NCBI GenBank assembly: GCA_944548615.1
Contig: OX155955.1
Location: 11,217,921 to 11,281,920 of the forward strand
Source of the DNA: Micropterix aruncella
Taxonomy: Eukaryota > Arthropoda > Insecta > Lepidoptera > Micropterigidae
DNA: 64,000 nucleotides
Direction of reading: 5' to 3'
Part shown: in pieces, positions 31,936 through 44,949 of the stretch
How the letters are laid out: each line of letters opens with the position of its first letter
Position numbering within the stretch: the first letter of the stretch is position 1
Translations under genes and position numbers: made by a program
The notes under the pieces: generated by a model
Told to the model about the DNA's origin: nothing
The model's input: only the letters and a program-made list of their open reading frames with translations
Database searches by the model: none

Positions 31936-33154
31936 CTGCTTCTATACTCAGAGACGTGATATATATTTTTTAATATACCTTTTTGCACACATTTTAAACA
32001 GAATGTAAATAATTTTAATTCTTTAAATTCTTACATGTTAATCTAGCTGCGGTTAGGCTTGAAGTGTTTATAGTAATCAAAAAAATCTATTACATTAAAA
32101 CATTTCTACTAAAAAGATTAGATAACGTTATATGCTTGGTCAATTGGGTTAAACAATACGAGTTCACTGTTCTTTTTTGTTTATTTATGAATAAGGCGTC
32201 GTTATTTGCTTCGTGCCTAAATGAGTTTTTAGGTAATTTAATATCTGTAACGTACTACTACTACTAATAATATCTGTAACGCAAATTATTTCAAATTCCT
32301 AGAGATACCATCGACACTCAGAATCGACCCTAAGTGGGATAATACAATACAATACATTACAATCAACGACTTCAGTAGACATTCCTACACTTGGATGCGC
32401 GTCACAAAATTAAATGCTAAAAATGTAATTATTGAAAACATAACTATAGTGATAGTTGTCATGGCTGTAAAATTATATATTTAATATTACCTACATACAA
32501 ATAATCAAAATATACTAATGTGATTTAAGAGTCAGGGAGAATAATATATTAAAATAGAAATGCAAATTCTATGTAGAATAATAAAAAAAATATATTTTAT
32601 TGTCAATCCAGCAATATGCCTTCGTATTAAAAAAAAAATGAATAGATGTATAGTAAATTATATGAAAATTAGAATGTCAGCTATCATAATACCATTATGT
32701 TAAAACTTTACACGACCCTATTCGAGGATAAATCGCCAGGAAAAGAAACGCTAGCTGCAGCTATTTCTTCAGATGCGTCCGTTAGGATTTTTCTTTCTAA
32801 ACAATTAGAAGATAGTTTTAAAAAGGAATTTTATTTTATTTATTCAAGAAAGTCACTCCTAACTAGGCAGCGCCTGTTCCAAGGAAGAGACCAATTTGAT
32901 ATGATATCAATTTAAAATGGTGAAAACGACGTTAGTACGTATATCTAGTAAAATATTTTTTTTTTGCATAAAATGCTATTTTTATAACGTTATTGCATGT
33001 TTTAGTACTTTTTCATCGATAGTGAAAACGATCTATAAAAACGATAATTTTTAGATTAATAATTAACTTTCAATAAATCAGATAATATTTTCAAATAAAA
33101 TAGGTACATAGATATTGTATTTCTTTCTGTATGTATTAATAAATATATCTCACA
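31936..33154. other. No gene supported
   Basis: Very AT-rich. A plus frame at 32697-32915 (LFEDKSPGKETLAAAISSDA) has a coding-like composition but no domain and no clear splice sites; it may be a relic of a retrotransposon. Homopolymer A/T runs at 32585 and 32958. Confidence 0.35.
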
Positions 33155-33540
33155 TACAGGTTGTTTTTACTGGACGGGCATTTTAATTTGTGGGCTAATC
33201 AGTACAATGTAGTAAGGAACTTTTGTTAAACTTTTCTGAAAAAAAAACAAAAAAATAATGTTTTTTTTTTAATTTTTTGTTTTTTCTTTTTACTTTGAAA
33301 GTTTGAAGAAGTTGACTCCTAAATAAAGGTTTAAGAACCGTTTGAGCGCGCATCGTCATCTAGCGGTAGTTAATATAGCAAATAAACAATATTAGCGACA
33401 TTTCAGGCACAGCTTTTCATACTATTAAATTAAAAAAATATATATTTTTTTTAAAATTTGTTATCAAAAGTTGCATACTTAGTTGTTCTGACTCACCCAT
33501 TAAAAAAATGCCTGTCCAGCAAAAACATCCTCTATGTTCT
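33155..33540. mobile_element. Long-hairpin MITE, CATCTAGCG family, copy 1
   Basis: The outer 70 or so bases are inverted repeats: GTTGTTTTTACTGGACGGGC at the left, and the complement of the right end reads GATGTTTTTGCTGGACAGGC. The centre carries CATCTAGCGGTAG. Homopolymer T and A runs flank the centre. No coding. Confidence 0.7.
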
Positions 33541-34297
33541 ACGTAATTTAATTTACCAACTAAAGTTTTAGTGATTTATACTTTAATATTTATCCCACAT
33601 ACGCTAACAGCTATTTGCAGCAATCTTCTATTTATATTGACAAAGCAGATGAACACCGCACAAAATATCACCTCAATACAGGCTATATAGTGAAGTGATA
33701 AAACCCCGTCGAATCCTAAACCACTCTTTAGCATACTACTAACGTTGTAGGGTCTAAAATCTGTAAAATCTGTACGAGTAAATAAAATGTAAAATAAGAG
33801 ATACATAAATAAATGAATTATTTATGTTGGTTATAAGAGATTGTCGTAAGGCATAAACCCGCCCATTTGAAATATTCACAATTACTAGATAGATTCATTA
33901 TGAGGAATAGTTGAATATTAATAGATTAATTAAGAGCATCATATATATTAATTATTCATTAAATTTTAAAACACGTACAAAATAAAAAAAGGAAAATAAT
34001 GTATTAAAATTTTGCTGAATTTTAGCTGTATATCTGTTATTTTAGCTGTATGAAAATGAATTGAAAAAAAGTACACTTAAAGGGTTTCAGTAAATGTAAA
34101 CATTTTCGACCTATTGTATTTGTGATTAAATAGCTTAAGTTTATCGATTAATGTTTAAAATGGGTGAGAATATAATCAAAGCAAAAGCGTTTTTGAACTT
34201 TTTTTCACCACATAAATCTTACAACATTTAGCGTTGCAACAATAGGAGACTTTAATCAGAATGTACCTTGTGCCTTTATATACTTATCTCTATATAC
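33541..34297. other. No gene; LINE tail
   Basis: Contains a LINE 3' tail at about 33825-33900 (TTATGTTGGTTATAAGAGAT, ATAAACCCGCCC, CACAATTACTAGATAGAT). The rest is AT-rich without features. Confidence 0.45.
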
Positions 34298-34715
34298 GGG
34301 TGTTATTACTGCACGGGCATTTTTTTCTGTGGGTGAATCAGTACAACGTGGTAAGCAACTTTTGATTAAAAAAATGAAAACAAACAAAAAACAATTTAAA
34401 ATATAAATTTGAAAATTTGAAGGAGTGGTACAACTGGTAAATAAAGGTTTGAGAAGCGTTTGAGCGCGCTGCGCCATCTAGCGGTAGGTAATAAGTCGTA
34501 AATAAACAATATCAGCGACATTATACCAACCGATAGATAGCGCATCGTGATTAGAGCATTTCATTATATTTAAAAATAAAATAAAAAAACCAATTTTCAA
34601 AGAAAAAAATATTCTTTTTTTATTTTTTTATATTTTTCATTTTTTTAATTTAAAGTTGCCTATTTCGTTGTACTGATTCACCCCCCCCCCCCCCCAGTAA
34701 TAACACCCCATACGT
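34298..34715. mobile_element. Long-hairpin MITE, CATCTAGCG family, copy 2
   Basis: The left end GGGTGTTATTACTGCACGGG and the complement of the right end GGGTGTTATTACTGGGGGGG are near identical, followed in both by GTGAATCAGTACAACG. The centre has CCATCTAGCGGTAGGTAATA. A C run (34681-34695) has expanded in the right arm. Confidence 0.75.
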
Positions 34716-35160
34716 ATTTTAAATTTGTAACATGTTAGCATTGTGATCAAATTGATTTACATGGTACCGATCCTTAAACGGAGGTAGGAAACATCCAAAT
34801 CGATAGTATTATGCAATTACAATGGGTACCACGTAATATGTATGTATCATGTAGATATCTAATTAAGAATTACAGGGGTATACAAATTTACGATATTTTC
34901 CGTGCGGTGTGTTTAGAATAATTTGTAATGTCTGAAATGTTGTTTAATGAATTGTGACAACCAATTGACAGATTAATGGGAGTTGTTGGTTGAATGCAAA
35001 TTTCAAATTCTCAATGGCACGAGCCTAATTTATCTTACTAGGTCGGTCAAAGTAGCTTATGGTGACGCAAAACTATCAATCCCTAAATAACATAACACCT
35101 AATACGACTAACAAGATGTAATGAACTTACAAACTATCGCCGTTTATCAGCCCCGGCCGG
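34716..35160. other. No gene seen
   Basis: AT-rich unassigned sequence leading to a G run at about 35172-35187. Confidence 0.4.
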
Positions 35161-35394
35161 ACCTAGAGGGTGGGGGGGGGGGGGGGGTGCCAAAGCGTTC
35201 AGGGGCAAACATCGCGTTATCGAACGCGTTATCATAGCGTTATCGGACGCGTCTGTAAGACGCGGCTTACGTCCGCAACTGGCGTCTGATAATGTGCACG
35301 GCTCAATAGAGTTTCATTACACAGATACCTTTAAAGGGGCAAACATATAATCGGACGCGTTCGTAAGCCGCGGCTTACGGACGCAACATTTTTT
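35161..35394. repeat. CpG-rich repeat with GGACGCGT / CGCGGCTTACG units
   Basis: Two related units (about 35200-35275 and 35335-35390) share GGGGCAAACAT, TCGGACGCGT and CGCGGCTTACG. The second holds a perfect 18-base palindrome at 35362-35379. CpG density is far above its neighbours. Confidence 0.6.
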
Positions 35395-35702
35395 TCTTAT
35401 ATTTTTTGTATGAAAGTTCCAAAAACTGTCTTGCTACTATGCAAATAGACCATACGCTGTGTGTAAATAGTATTTTTTTAAATATTGAGAATCATCTCTA
35501 GGTTTTTCAAAAGCTGAAGACAAATCTCGCTCGTTTTTATTTTTTGGAAAACAATAACATAATAAAGATAATTTACAATTAATATGGAAATAATTTACCA
35601 ATTTCGTTTTGGCGAAATGATAGCTTAAGGACCGGGTTTTTAAAATCCGGCATAATTGTATTAACATTCTTTTTTGTGTTCTCACAACCAGGCCACAAAT
35701 TT
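35395..35702 (-). repeat. Dispersed 310-bp repeat, minus copy
   Basis: Its reverse complement matches 56040-56352. The shared open reading (AKTKLVNYFHINCKLS, KNKNERDLSS, KPRDDSQY) is kept in both copies but interrupted differently, so this may be a LINE ORF tail rather than a gene. Confidence 0.7.
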
Positions 35703-36714
35703 ATGCTTTGCGGCCTCTAAACATGTATGGCTAAAGGATTCCAGAGAGGGTCTCCACTCACGGAGAAGTTTAACATGTTTCATATTGCAAAACACACCCT
35801 CAAACGGTGCAGCTCGTGACAGTATACTGAATACAAATTAAAAGTAAAAGATATTTTTTAAAAACAAGCTTTACATTCCATCAGGGAATCCCAGTGGCAA
35901 TCTCCCGGCTCCATATTCAGACACTAGTATAATCATGTCTAATGGAAAGTAGGTACTACTCTTAACAACAAAATAAACGAGCCCAAACTCGGCTATCTTA
36001 GCACTATCCACCAGGGAGTTCCAGTGGCGACCTTATGGCCTCATCTTCAGACCCTCGTTATTATGTGTAATGGTAAGTACTCAAGACAACATCTGTCTGT
36101 GGACAAGTTTCCATAGTGATCCATACGACAATGACGACCGTGCCTACACTGCACGGTGTACCTGTAGATTTTCACTGCGAAAAAACGTGTGTGGACCAGC
36201 AAGGCCTTATACCTTTTTTTCAAATTTGATTTTATTTTTAATTTTGACTACATTGTAATATTTTTACTAATACTTTTTAAAGAGAATTTAATTTAAATAT
36301 ATACGAAAATTGTTTCAAACCTTTTGGACACATAAGAATCAATTAATCACGCAATATTTTGCTACCTTTTGATTCCCACATACCAACAATTTTACAAAGC
36401 TGCCCACGTTCTTATCTGCTCATAAATCTTTCGAAGTGGCGTCAAAGGCGACATAGCGACAAGGCGTCAAAAACTGTTGTTATTTAGGATTCGCGGTTAG
36501 TAATCATTACAAGTAATAAAATTCTCATAAATCATTCAATATATTTGGTATCAGCTGCACGTACGCGTACGCTACGTAGGTAAAATCGATTTACGGAAAG
36601 TAAAAACCTGCACAGGGAACAGGATATAAAATTATCTCATTCGTAGTTGAAACAAATACAACCATTAAGAGAAGATAAAACAAAAACAAGTAATATATTT
36701 ATATACACACACAC
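35703..36714. other. No gene; short tandem duplicates
   Basis: Two imperfect units (35878-35935, 36008-36070) share CCA(T/C)CAGGGA, CCCAGTGG and TTCAGAC. A plus frame at 36070-36258 has no domain. A short CGTACGCGTACGCTACGTA stretch lies at about 36560. Confidence 0.4.
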
Positions 36715-37015
36715 ATACAGGGTGAGTTTTAGTTAACCGGCATTCTTCAAGGAGGCGAATCAGTAAAGCAACATTTAATTATATTTTTTTGGAAAAAAAA
36801 AAAATTTTTTTAAAGTTTCTGTTTTAATTTTTTTTAATTGAAAATTTGAAGAACGTAACTGTTAAATAAAAGTATGACAAGCGTTTGAGCGTAAAACATC
36901 GTTAATTAAAAAAAATACCTACCGCTAGATGGCGCATCGTAATCAACGCTTTTTACACTATTTTTTAAATAATTAAAGACTTTCGAATTTAAAATTTACA
37001 AAAAAAATATGGCCT
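36715..37015. mobile_element. Long-hairpin MITE, CATCTAGCG family, partial copy 3
   Basis: Starts CAGGGTGAGTTTTAGTTAAC and has GGCGAATCAGTAAAGCAAC, then ACCTACCGCTAGATGGCGCA at the centre. The right end is not clear. Confidence 0.5.
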
Positions 37016-39109
37016 TATTAAAACCAACAACACTGCAATGTTTTTTTTGACACGCAGAATCCGTTGCGGAAATAGCAGAAAACTTACAAAATTATTAAAA
37101 ATGAAAACATTCTCCTAGTAATAACGCAGAAACAAAAGCTCAACACGGTTTTTTAAAAGGAATTACGATTTTTTCAAATCAATTCACTCACCAAAAATGT
37201 ACGCGCCATCACACCATAATGAATCATTGCAACCTCGAGCGCCGCCTGGTGTATGTTACTAACACGTCGAATGGCTCACAAAATGTGACTCATATATGAG
37301 ACACACGGATGCGTTCAAACGCATATAGAACCTTCTTTACCATCATTTGAGACTCGCCTCAAAGATCTAAATTTCTAAGAAGTAAACCAGTTCTTCCCGT
37401 TCTCTCCTCTTCCTCTCCTAATATCCTCTCTTCGGGCATTCCTAGTTTTAAATACCTTTACTGGTCTTAACTTAGTAATATTTATTTCCACAATGCGCGC
37501 ATGTACCATTGTGATTAGGTTAGTTGTAAGACATTGCCATGTGGCAATAAGATCGTCTGTTTATATTATAATTAAGAGCAAATAAAGAACATATTTCCGG
37601 ACATAACTTGATTCCGAAACATGCATAGGGTTAGTTTTAATGTAGACTTGGCTTTATTGTATCACTTTATTGTATTGTATGACGCATTTCTTTTTATTTA
37701 TTTTTTTAAGGTTTAATACTTTATTCATTTATTTTTTGTACATTTAGCCTCATTGTTATCAATGTTATAAGTAACTCGGAAAAATTGAACACCGAAATGC
37801 AGCTAATGCTCATTGCCCATCTAACTAGGACTAAACTGTCCCGTATCTAGGCGGATCAGAGTAAATAATTAAAATAAGTAATATAACTTATGTAACAATT
37901 AGCCTAATTAACGTAAAAACCTATTATTTTTATAACTTATTAACCCTTAAGATTGTCCTCAAGATTGAATTATATATAAATATAAAATAAAACACTATAA
38001 TACAAATCAAAATACTAAATGTGTAAGAATTATACATTGTAGGTAATACTATATGGCAAATAAACGTAAATACGATTTCAATAAATAATGAATATTATAA
38101 TGATAAGATTGGAATCGATTGTTCCTGTTTTGAAAAACCATAGTGATAGGATTGAATAATATATAATAATAAATAAAAACCACAATAATACAAATCAAAA
38201 CACTAAATTAGTACGAATAATACATTGTATATGGCAAATACACATATACGTAAATACGATTCCAATAAATAATAAATTATATATGGTATAAACATATTTA
38301 TAATTTAATAAAATATATAAATACAATTATAAAAGCAGTGCTAAAAAATATGAAATAATATAAATAAAAATTGGATATGATATACTTACTATTAATATAT
38401 ACATAATAATTTATATAAATATACAATATTATTTTTAAATTAACCGTTAGGTATACATAACGCGACATACGCTTTACAATTACCGAGTGTATAAAAAATT
38501 TTAATGATAAAAATAGAAAGCAGTAGTGATAAAAATAACCCTAAGGTACTCCTGATGGTCCATTTTTGTATCGTCTACCGGGTTGTTGCATCACGATTTC
38601 TGAAAATACACCTCGGCCTTATCGCGTTCCGAGTCATAGAATTGCTGTCACGCTGAAAATCTTGGCAAACATTTTCGTCATTCCAATGAAGTAGTTACTG
38701 TGTTTTGACTACGAGTTACCTCAACATTAGTTGCACTACATTGTTTCAGCAAATGTGAAACATGTGACTGCACGAAGAGGCGTTTACATATTTGTGAAGC
38801 GACTAACAAACAGCTGCATTCTAACCGCAATGCAAATTGTTAACATCTAAGTAGGTAACTGACAGTAGAATAATGTCATGGTACTCGTATCTATCTATGT
38901 TTTAGTGGTTACAGCTTAAACGGCTTAACTGATTGACTTGACATTTGAAACCTAGATTCCCGAGGGGTAAAGTAATCGATGTGATTCAAGAAAAGTAAAA
39001 AAAAAACAAATGTTCGAAAGTTTTAAAATGTGCCCTGCTGGCACGGGCTAAATATTGAAATTTGAAACAGACTCCTGATGGGTCGACTAAGCGGTGTGAT
39101 TCATAAAAA
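37016..39109. other. No gene seen; LINE tail and AT-rich desert
   Basis: A LINE tail lies at about 37510-37600 (GATTAGGTTAGTTGTAAGAC, GCAATAAGATCG). 37680-38520 is extremely AT-rich, with two imperfect direct repeats (about 37990-38090 and 38170-38270) that share AATACAAATCAAAA, GAATAATACATTGTA-like and TACGATT(T/C)CAATAAATAAT strings. No coding signal. Confidence 0.45.
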
Positions 39110-39440
39110 ATCGGTTGTGCCACCCCAAAACTTTCCCAACAACCCTAAACCCCGAACCCCCGTCCCCAACCCTCCCCCCCACCTCCCGCCCCCTCCCAAA
39201 CCCTCCTTTAACCCCATCCCCCCACCCCGCAACGACACCCCCACCCCCTCCCTTACAACGCTGCCCCCCCCTTTCCTCTGATCCCTCCCCTAACTCTATT
39301 TTATTCGAAGTTAAAGCATTCCAGATAAGGCAGAATAGGAACCCACGGAAAAAAAGAAAATCGGAAAACGAACAATATGTTCGACCCATACCCCCACCCT
39401 AACTACCCACTACCCCCCTCCCCCCCCCGCCGACAGCAAA
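39110..39440. other. Strand-asymmetric C-rich block
   Basis: Between about 39120 and 39430 the plus strand is dominated by C with very little G. Runs such as CCCTAAACCCCGAACCCCCG repeat the C3+N pattern of i-motifs, or G-quadruplexes on the minus strand. The open frames through it (Pro-rich, 39078-39402) follow from composition. Confidence 0.7.
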
Positions 39441-39651
39441 TCTAGTATTTTTGTAGTATTTCCGTGGTATAAAAATGGCTATTGTCCAATATGGTTCGTT
39501 TCTCGGCTAGCCTCGGGCGGTTCGACATTAGTATATGATTAAATTGTATCCCGGTATTTTTTGTGTCGCTTGTATAAGAGATATTGCAACCAAAATTTTA
39601 ACAATGTGGTTTCGACTCTACGACGCATCTGTGTACCGAATTTCAAGTTTC
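39441..39651. other. No gene seen
   Basis: Short unassigned interval. Contains GTACCGAATTTCAAG, shared with dispersed repeats further right. Confidence 0.35.
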
Positions 39652-39900
39652 TTAACCCCTCAAATGTGAGGCGTCCCTTAAGGGATGCCTTGGCAAAAGG
39701 TATACAAAATGTATATAAATTTATATAAATATAAATATAAATGTAAATGTGCGCCGCTTTATAGTAATCCGCTCTATAGTAATGCTATAGCTCTATAGTA
39801 AACCCCGCTCTATGTAAATGTAAATGTAAATGTAAATATAAATTTATATACATTTTGCCGTAGGCAACCCGAGCTAGTCGCCATTCATTTGAGGGGTTAA
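39652..39900. mobile_element. TTAA-flanked MITE, different family
   Basis: TTAA at 39652-39655 and 39897-39900. Ends CCCCTCAAATG and CATTTGAGGGG are perfect complements. The interior is a run of ATGTAAATGTAAATG-like repeats with GCTCTATAGTAA motifs. No coding. Confidence 0.8.
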
Positions 39901-41189
39901 ACCAATATTTCTAGATTGAAGTACGACTAGCGCGCCTCCTGGTGGACCGATTTCAACCACAATGTTTTCAACTCTTGCGATAACCAAATGATGCCTGCAT
40001 GCCAAATTTCAGCTCAATCGGATGAAGCGTTTGGGCGCTATCGTGGAGGAATATACACAGACACACAGAAATGCGTTCACGATACTTTCCTTTGTCAGGA
40101 AAGTAAAATGGAAAGATTTTCAGTTCAAACAAAAGTGCAATCGACAAAATGTGTCTTTTTTTGCGTGGAGATTCCACCTTATTTGCAGTATTTGTAGTGA
40201 GATCATGCTGAATTTTCTGTCATACTATAAAATGAGGATTTTTATATGGTGTGATTTGTTTTATATTTTTATCTTTAATTTCTGATTCACTTATTGATTG
40301 CAAATAAAACTCATTATTATTATTAATATATTGGTGTTGAAACAAAATTATTCTTGCTTAGCCAAAAATCGGCAACATTAGGTAATGTATTAGTGTGACG
40401 AGAAATAAAATTTATTAGCTAGTGTAGGTACAAGATGACCATATTGCCAAATATTAATTTTGAGTATCTTTTAAAAAAAAATAGAACCTCTAAAATAACG
40501 TATTAATATTTTTCTATTAACATTGCAATCTAATTAATTTAGCTTTGCATGAGCGTTTCGAATCATTTTAATTACTTTTTTAGGTTTAGGTTTAATTACT
40601 TTTTACCGTCATAGGTGACGGATAAATCGACATATTATTATGACTCAGATAGTTCCGGTACTAATTAATACGTTACTGTAAACAATATGGTTATACAGAG
40701 CATCTTTTAAAGAGATTCTTCGAGTTGAACAATACGCACTTCATGGGGCATAATTTTACTTTCTCGGCCCAAGGGAATGTGTTGTGAACGCATTTCGAGA
40801 TGAAGACGGAAATATCCATTTTGACCTCCCTGAGACTATTAAGACCATTTCCAGATTGAAGTCTGTCTGTGAGTCTGTGTATTTATGTGTGTATGACATC
40901 GCCCAGACGCTTCATCCGATAGAGCTGAGAGGAGAATGACCAAAAGTGGTCCAAATGAGACCTATAGTGACGAATAGTCCACTAAATATACAGTAACTTT
41001 CACTAAGCCTTGAAAAAAATAACTTGTCAGTGAAAGTTTTCACCAATTTAAAAAATAAGAGATTTTTTTTGCTCATTAGTCTCCTATTTATATCCATCAA
41101 TTTTTATTGTATGCAAGTAGCTTCAAATAATGTGATGCTAATAAGACTCATCGCTAGCGCCACGTGAAACGATTCGTAAGACATAACAC
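39901..41189. other. No gene; dispersed 'AGACGCTTCATC' repeats
   Basis: Segments at 39970-40110 and 40840-41000 contain the dispersed motif CATGCCAAATTTCAGCTCAA / GACGCTTCATCCGAT also found at 52480-52800. Open frames here (39968-40285, 40912-41100) belong to that repeat. Confidence 0.45.
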
Positions 41190-41540
41190 GATTTTTAACA
41201 CGCTTTTATTAGGTCGACCTGTATGTAACTAACTATGTAATGGAATCTAAGGTAACTAATTTAACCATCTTCCAAGGATCGTAGCGTCATGAAAATTGGC
41301 AGCTGTATGTAGTTCTGATGACAATATAATATGGTACTGTCGAACTGATCTGATGATGGAGTCGGAAGACATGAACTGGAACTTCATTATGGAACATCGT
41401 ATCATAGCTGTGTTTGGACTTGTTAGAAAAGTTTTGGAATGAACTTTGACCACGATTAGGTTTCAAGGTCTGATGATTTTTTTTAAAACTATTAATTTAT
41501 TTGGTTTTTACGTGCATTTATAAAAGCGTGTTTTTAGTGT
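41190..41540. mobile_element. MITE with AACACGCTTTTAT ends, copy 1
   Basis: The left end TTTTTAACACGCTTTTATTA and the right end TTTATAAAAGCGTGTTTTTA are inverted. The body (GTCGACCTGTATGTAACTAA, CCATCTTCCAAGGATCGTAG) is nearly identical to 47596-47985. Confidence 0.75.
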
Positions 41541-42369
41541 TTATTATTTTTATACCGCACTGTAAGACATGAATAAAGCAATTGTAAAGCATGACCATTA
41601 TGGTTTTTTTTCCCCGTCCTTTATTTATATAACAAGGGAGCAAAATTCACTTCAGCGAAACCTAACACGAGGCAGGAAGTGACACGACACACACACACAC
41701 CCACACACACACGCCTCTTTTCACACCCTCACACACACACACAAACACATAAACGAGCGTTTGTTAGTATGATTTTGATTATTTTCGCACAAAAAGGTAC
41801 AAAATACATAATTTTTCTATTTAGTCATAACTTTTTACTGACAGTATATTTCTGACTGCGGCCTGGTCTGAATTAATCAGTGTTTAGTGGACTATTTTCG
41901 TTACATAGCCTTGTTAGTGGTGGACATTTGGACCTAGCCCCATATATTTTTGGTCCTAGCCCCATACATTACCCTTTGACATGCAGGCATCATTTGGTCA
42001 TGGCAAGAATTAGAAATATTGTGGAAGAAATCGGTCTATCAGGGGGCGAGCTAGTTATACTACTTCAATTTCGATATATTCCTGTTAGAGACTTGAAATT
42101 TGGTACACAGATGCCTTGTTGGACCGAAAGCACGATGTAAATTTTGGTTGGAATATCTCGTATACAAGCAAGGCAAATAATATTTTAAGTCCGCCATATT
42201 TAAGAAAATACTACATCTTATTAGAAATATACCATTTTCATACCACGGAAATACTACAAAAATATTACAAGTATGTAAAGTGCCAGACGATTATAATGGT
42301 AGTTATTTGTGCGTAGTAAATTTGCCTATTTATTATGCGCAGTTATTTACCGACAACCTGTCTACGAGA
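41541..42369. other. No gene; CA microsatellite
   Basis: An imperfect (CA)n tract at about 41683-41755. Plus frames at 41880-42316 run through dispersed repeat sequence (GACTTGAAATTTGGTACACA) and are not called. Confidence 0.45.
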
Positions 42370-42690
42370 ATTTAGTTGTACCCGTGGCTTCGTTCGAGTT
42401 ATGAAATGACTTTTTCATGTGGGGGCGGAGGTCGCGGGTGGGGGAGTGTGGGGGGGGGAGGCCTTGTTTCCTTGCCTGGAAAGTCTTGGGGTCACACGAC
42501 TTTTTCGATTTCAACGTCTTAATCTTCTTCTTCTCAAATTTGGTATCCTAGAATTTAGTTATACCTGCGGCTTCGTTCGAGCTTTCGATTAAAATCGACT
42601 TTTTCGATTTTACCGTCTTAACTTCTTCTCAACTTTTAGTTACCGAGAATTTAGTTGTACCTGCGGCTTCGTTCGATCTGGGGCACTACC
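42370..42690 (+). repeat. Three imperfect units with GCGGCTTCGTTCGA
   Basis: Units near 42370, 42548 and 42650 each contain GAATTTAGTTGTACC(C/T)G (or TTATACC) followed by GGCTTCGTTCGA. A G-rich tract (42420-42462) lies in the first. This is a widespread arthropod dispersed repeat. Confidence 0.55.
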
Positions 42691-44389
42691 ATGTACCTAC
42701 TACTCAGACAATGTATTTGTATAATAATAACTGTGTCCAACGCTGTCAGTCATCTCATCTCTCCAAGTACAGTCATGTTGCTTGCTGAGAATTAGTTTAT
42801 TTTATGTCCATTTTTCAATTCTTTTAAAATAGTAGTAACACCAAACGAAAAAGACTTTGTTGTGTACTATCTCTATTCAAACTTTTAAGCTTATTACGTC
42901 CTTAATCTGCATATTTACAGCGTTTACTTTATTCTAAGTCTGCCGTAAACAAAAATAGTTGGCGTATTTATTATATATCCGACAAACTGTTAGATATATA
43001 ATAAAAAGGATTAAACAATATATAAAATAACTTAAACGTTACGAATTTGTTACCAAAGTAACTAACATCAGTATGCGATTAATTTCATATTAATTAGAAA
43101 AAAATATTAATAAAACTACTGAAGAAAAGTAAATAAAAAAGATTTTTGACATATATTATATAAGAGTGCTTAATTGATATAATAATATGACAGCTAAGAG
43201 TAGGTATTCATTGAAACGTAGAAAGTTTTTTTAAATATTTTAGCTGCAAATTTCTCAGTTTGTACCTTTTTGAATATAGAATATGGTAATCCTCATCAAG
43301 CAATCTATAATGCTGAAAATTCAGCTAGATAGTTTGAAACGGGTTGCCATCTAGGCTGATTAGATTACAGATACTATTGTTGTCTTCAGAATGCATGCTG
43401 TGTAATTTTAATTTGTGTAAAAAAACATCTCAAATTCACAAATCTTTTCGATAGATTTATAAACCGTTTAAAACCGTTTGCGCGACGATACAAAAATAAG
43501 GCATAAGCGCAGCCAGACACAGACCATCTAGGTATAGTTGGTTGTGCGATTTCGGTTCACGGTATGCTCGCATAAATATATGGATAGAGCAATAATTTTC
43601 ACTTACCTACCATTAATGCTTGCTTGTAACTATTTCGTTTGTACAACAATTAGCATGTCCAGTTCTTGTCTTTGTATATTGCTTAATAAAATAAATGTTA
43701 CAGGTTGTAGCGTCATTGGGGGTTGAGAGTGGGGAACACGTCGTGTTGTTAAACAAGAATAAAATCAATTAAATCTAGTAAAACCACGTAAAATGTACAG
43801 CCAATCATAGAGAGTGAAGTGAAAGTTGACAACGATGTGGGCAAATACATCTTGAAAACCTTGGTATTTATTTCGACACAAATCTTCGATTCTCAGATCA
43901 CATCACGAAATTCTCAGATCACTTAGTGATCCTCAGATCGCATTAGCAAGATTCAATTGGGGCTTCTCTCGTGTCAGGATTATTTATATACAGAATAAGG
44001 GATTCTGTCAGTGTCACGATCAGTATTATAGCAGTTAACGCATTGATCATTTCGTATTGGACTATGGCGAATTTTTCTATGGCCGGGTCTATACAGGAAA
44101 ACTAACCGAAGACTGCATACTTCAAACTACCTGGCTGGTGCTAGATTTCGTTTCGCTATACATTCTCGACATCATGTTGCCCTATTTCTCAAGTGGGATG
44201 CTCGCTTTAGAAATGGCTTTTTGTTTCCAGGGAAGTTTCTCTTACTGTTCAGCGATTGTGTGGAATCAACTGGGAGTGGCTTTACTTACACTATTCATAG
44301 CTGCTTTTAAGAAAAATCCTTTAAGAAAGCTCTTTTAAATTGGTGACAATAATTATTTTTAAAATATTCAACGGTCTTCAATGCACCTG
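42691..44389. other. No gene supported
   Basis: AT-rich sequence. A plus frame at 44057-44338 (93 codons, hydrophobic, SYCSAIVWNQLGVALLTLF) reads plausibly but has no domain, no splice partner and no homologue I recognise. CTCAGATCAC is repeated at 43896-43940. Confidence 0.35.
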
Positions 44390-44545
44390 ACTAATCTTAC
44401 CTACATAAAGTATTTGTCTCCATAAAGTATGTAAAAGTATCTTTCATAAAGTATAAAGTAGGTACTAAAAAGATCTTTCATAAAGTGTAAAGCATTTGTC
44501 CTTCATTAAGTTTTCCTATTCTTTCATAAAGTATTTGTTTATTTG
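44390..44545 (+). repeat. Degenerate tandem repeat of CATAAAGTAT
   Basis: At least six copies of (T/C)CATAAAGT occur at irregular 18-40 base spacing, with TTTGTC and AAAAGATCTTT between. No coding role. Confidence 0.65.
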
Positions 44546-44949
44546 TATATTATGCACATATTTTATATTACGGTTTATTTTTTCCACTCCTTAATATCAG
44601 TTTTATTTGTCTAAGGATTCATCTTATTTACAATGTCTGTGAGATCATGCAGCTTTTGTTGTCAAGGCCCGATTATCGTGATTTCTTTCTTTCAAAAATT
44701 GCCATTCTCGTATAGCTTGGACATAGAAAATTTGATCAATGAGTCGGGACAACCTTCCCTAACACTGTTGTCACCATCGTCCCCGTCGGCATCGCAAGCT
44801 CCTGATGTAGTTAGAATGCAACAGATTATATGGAACCACAGTGTAATGTGAGTTTATTTACAAGTTGTGCATGCTTTTAGAACGACAACTTCAAAGGTAA
44901 GCACCTAATACATAATTGTCGTATACGATTTTACGTGTAATTTGACAGC
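44546..44949. other. No gene supported
   Basis: A plus frame at 44633-44851 (Ser/Pro-rich C-terminal half) has no domain. Confidence 0.35.

Noticed and set aside
32697..32915. 72-codon frame with balanced composition
   Set aside because: No similarity recognised and no splice signals of quality; possibly an old element relic.
39078..39402. Proline-rich frames on the plus strand and a Gly-rich frame opposite
   Set aside because: Direct result of the C-rich composition.
44057..44338. Hydrophobic 93-codon open frame
   Set aside because: No domain, no splice partner, no promoter context; within the expected length for chance frames.
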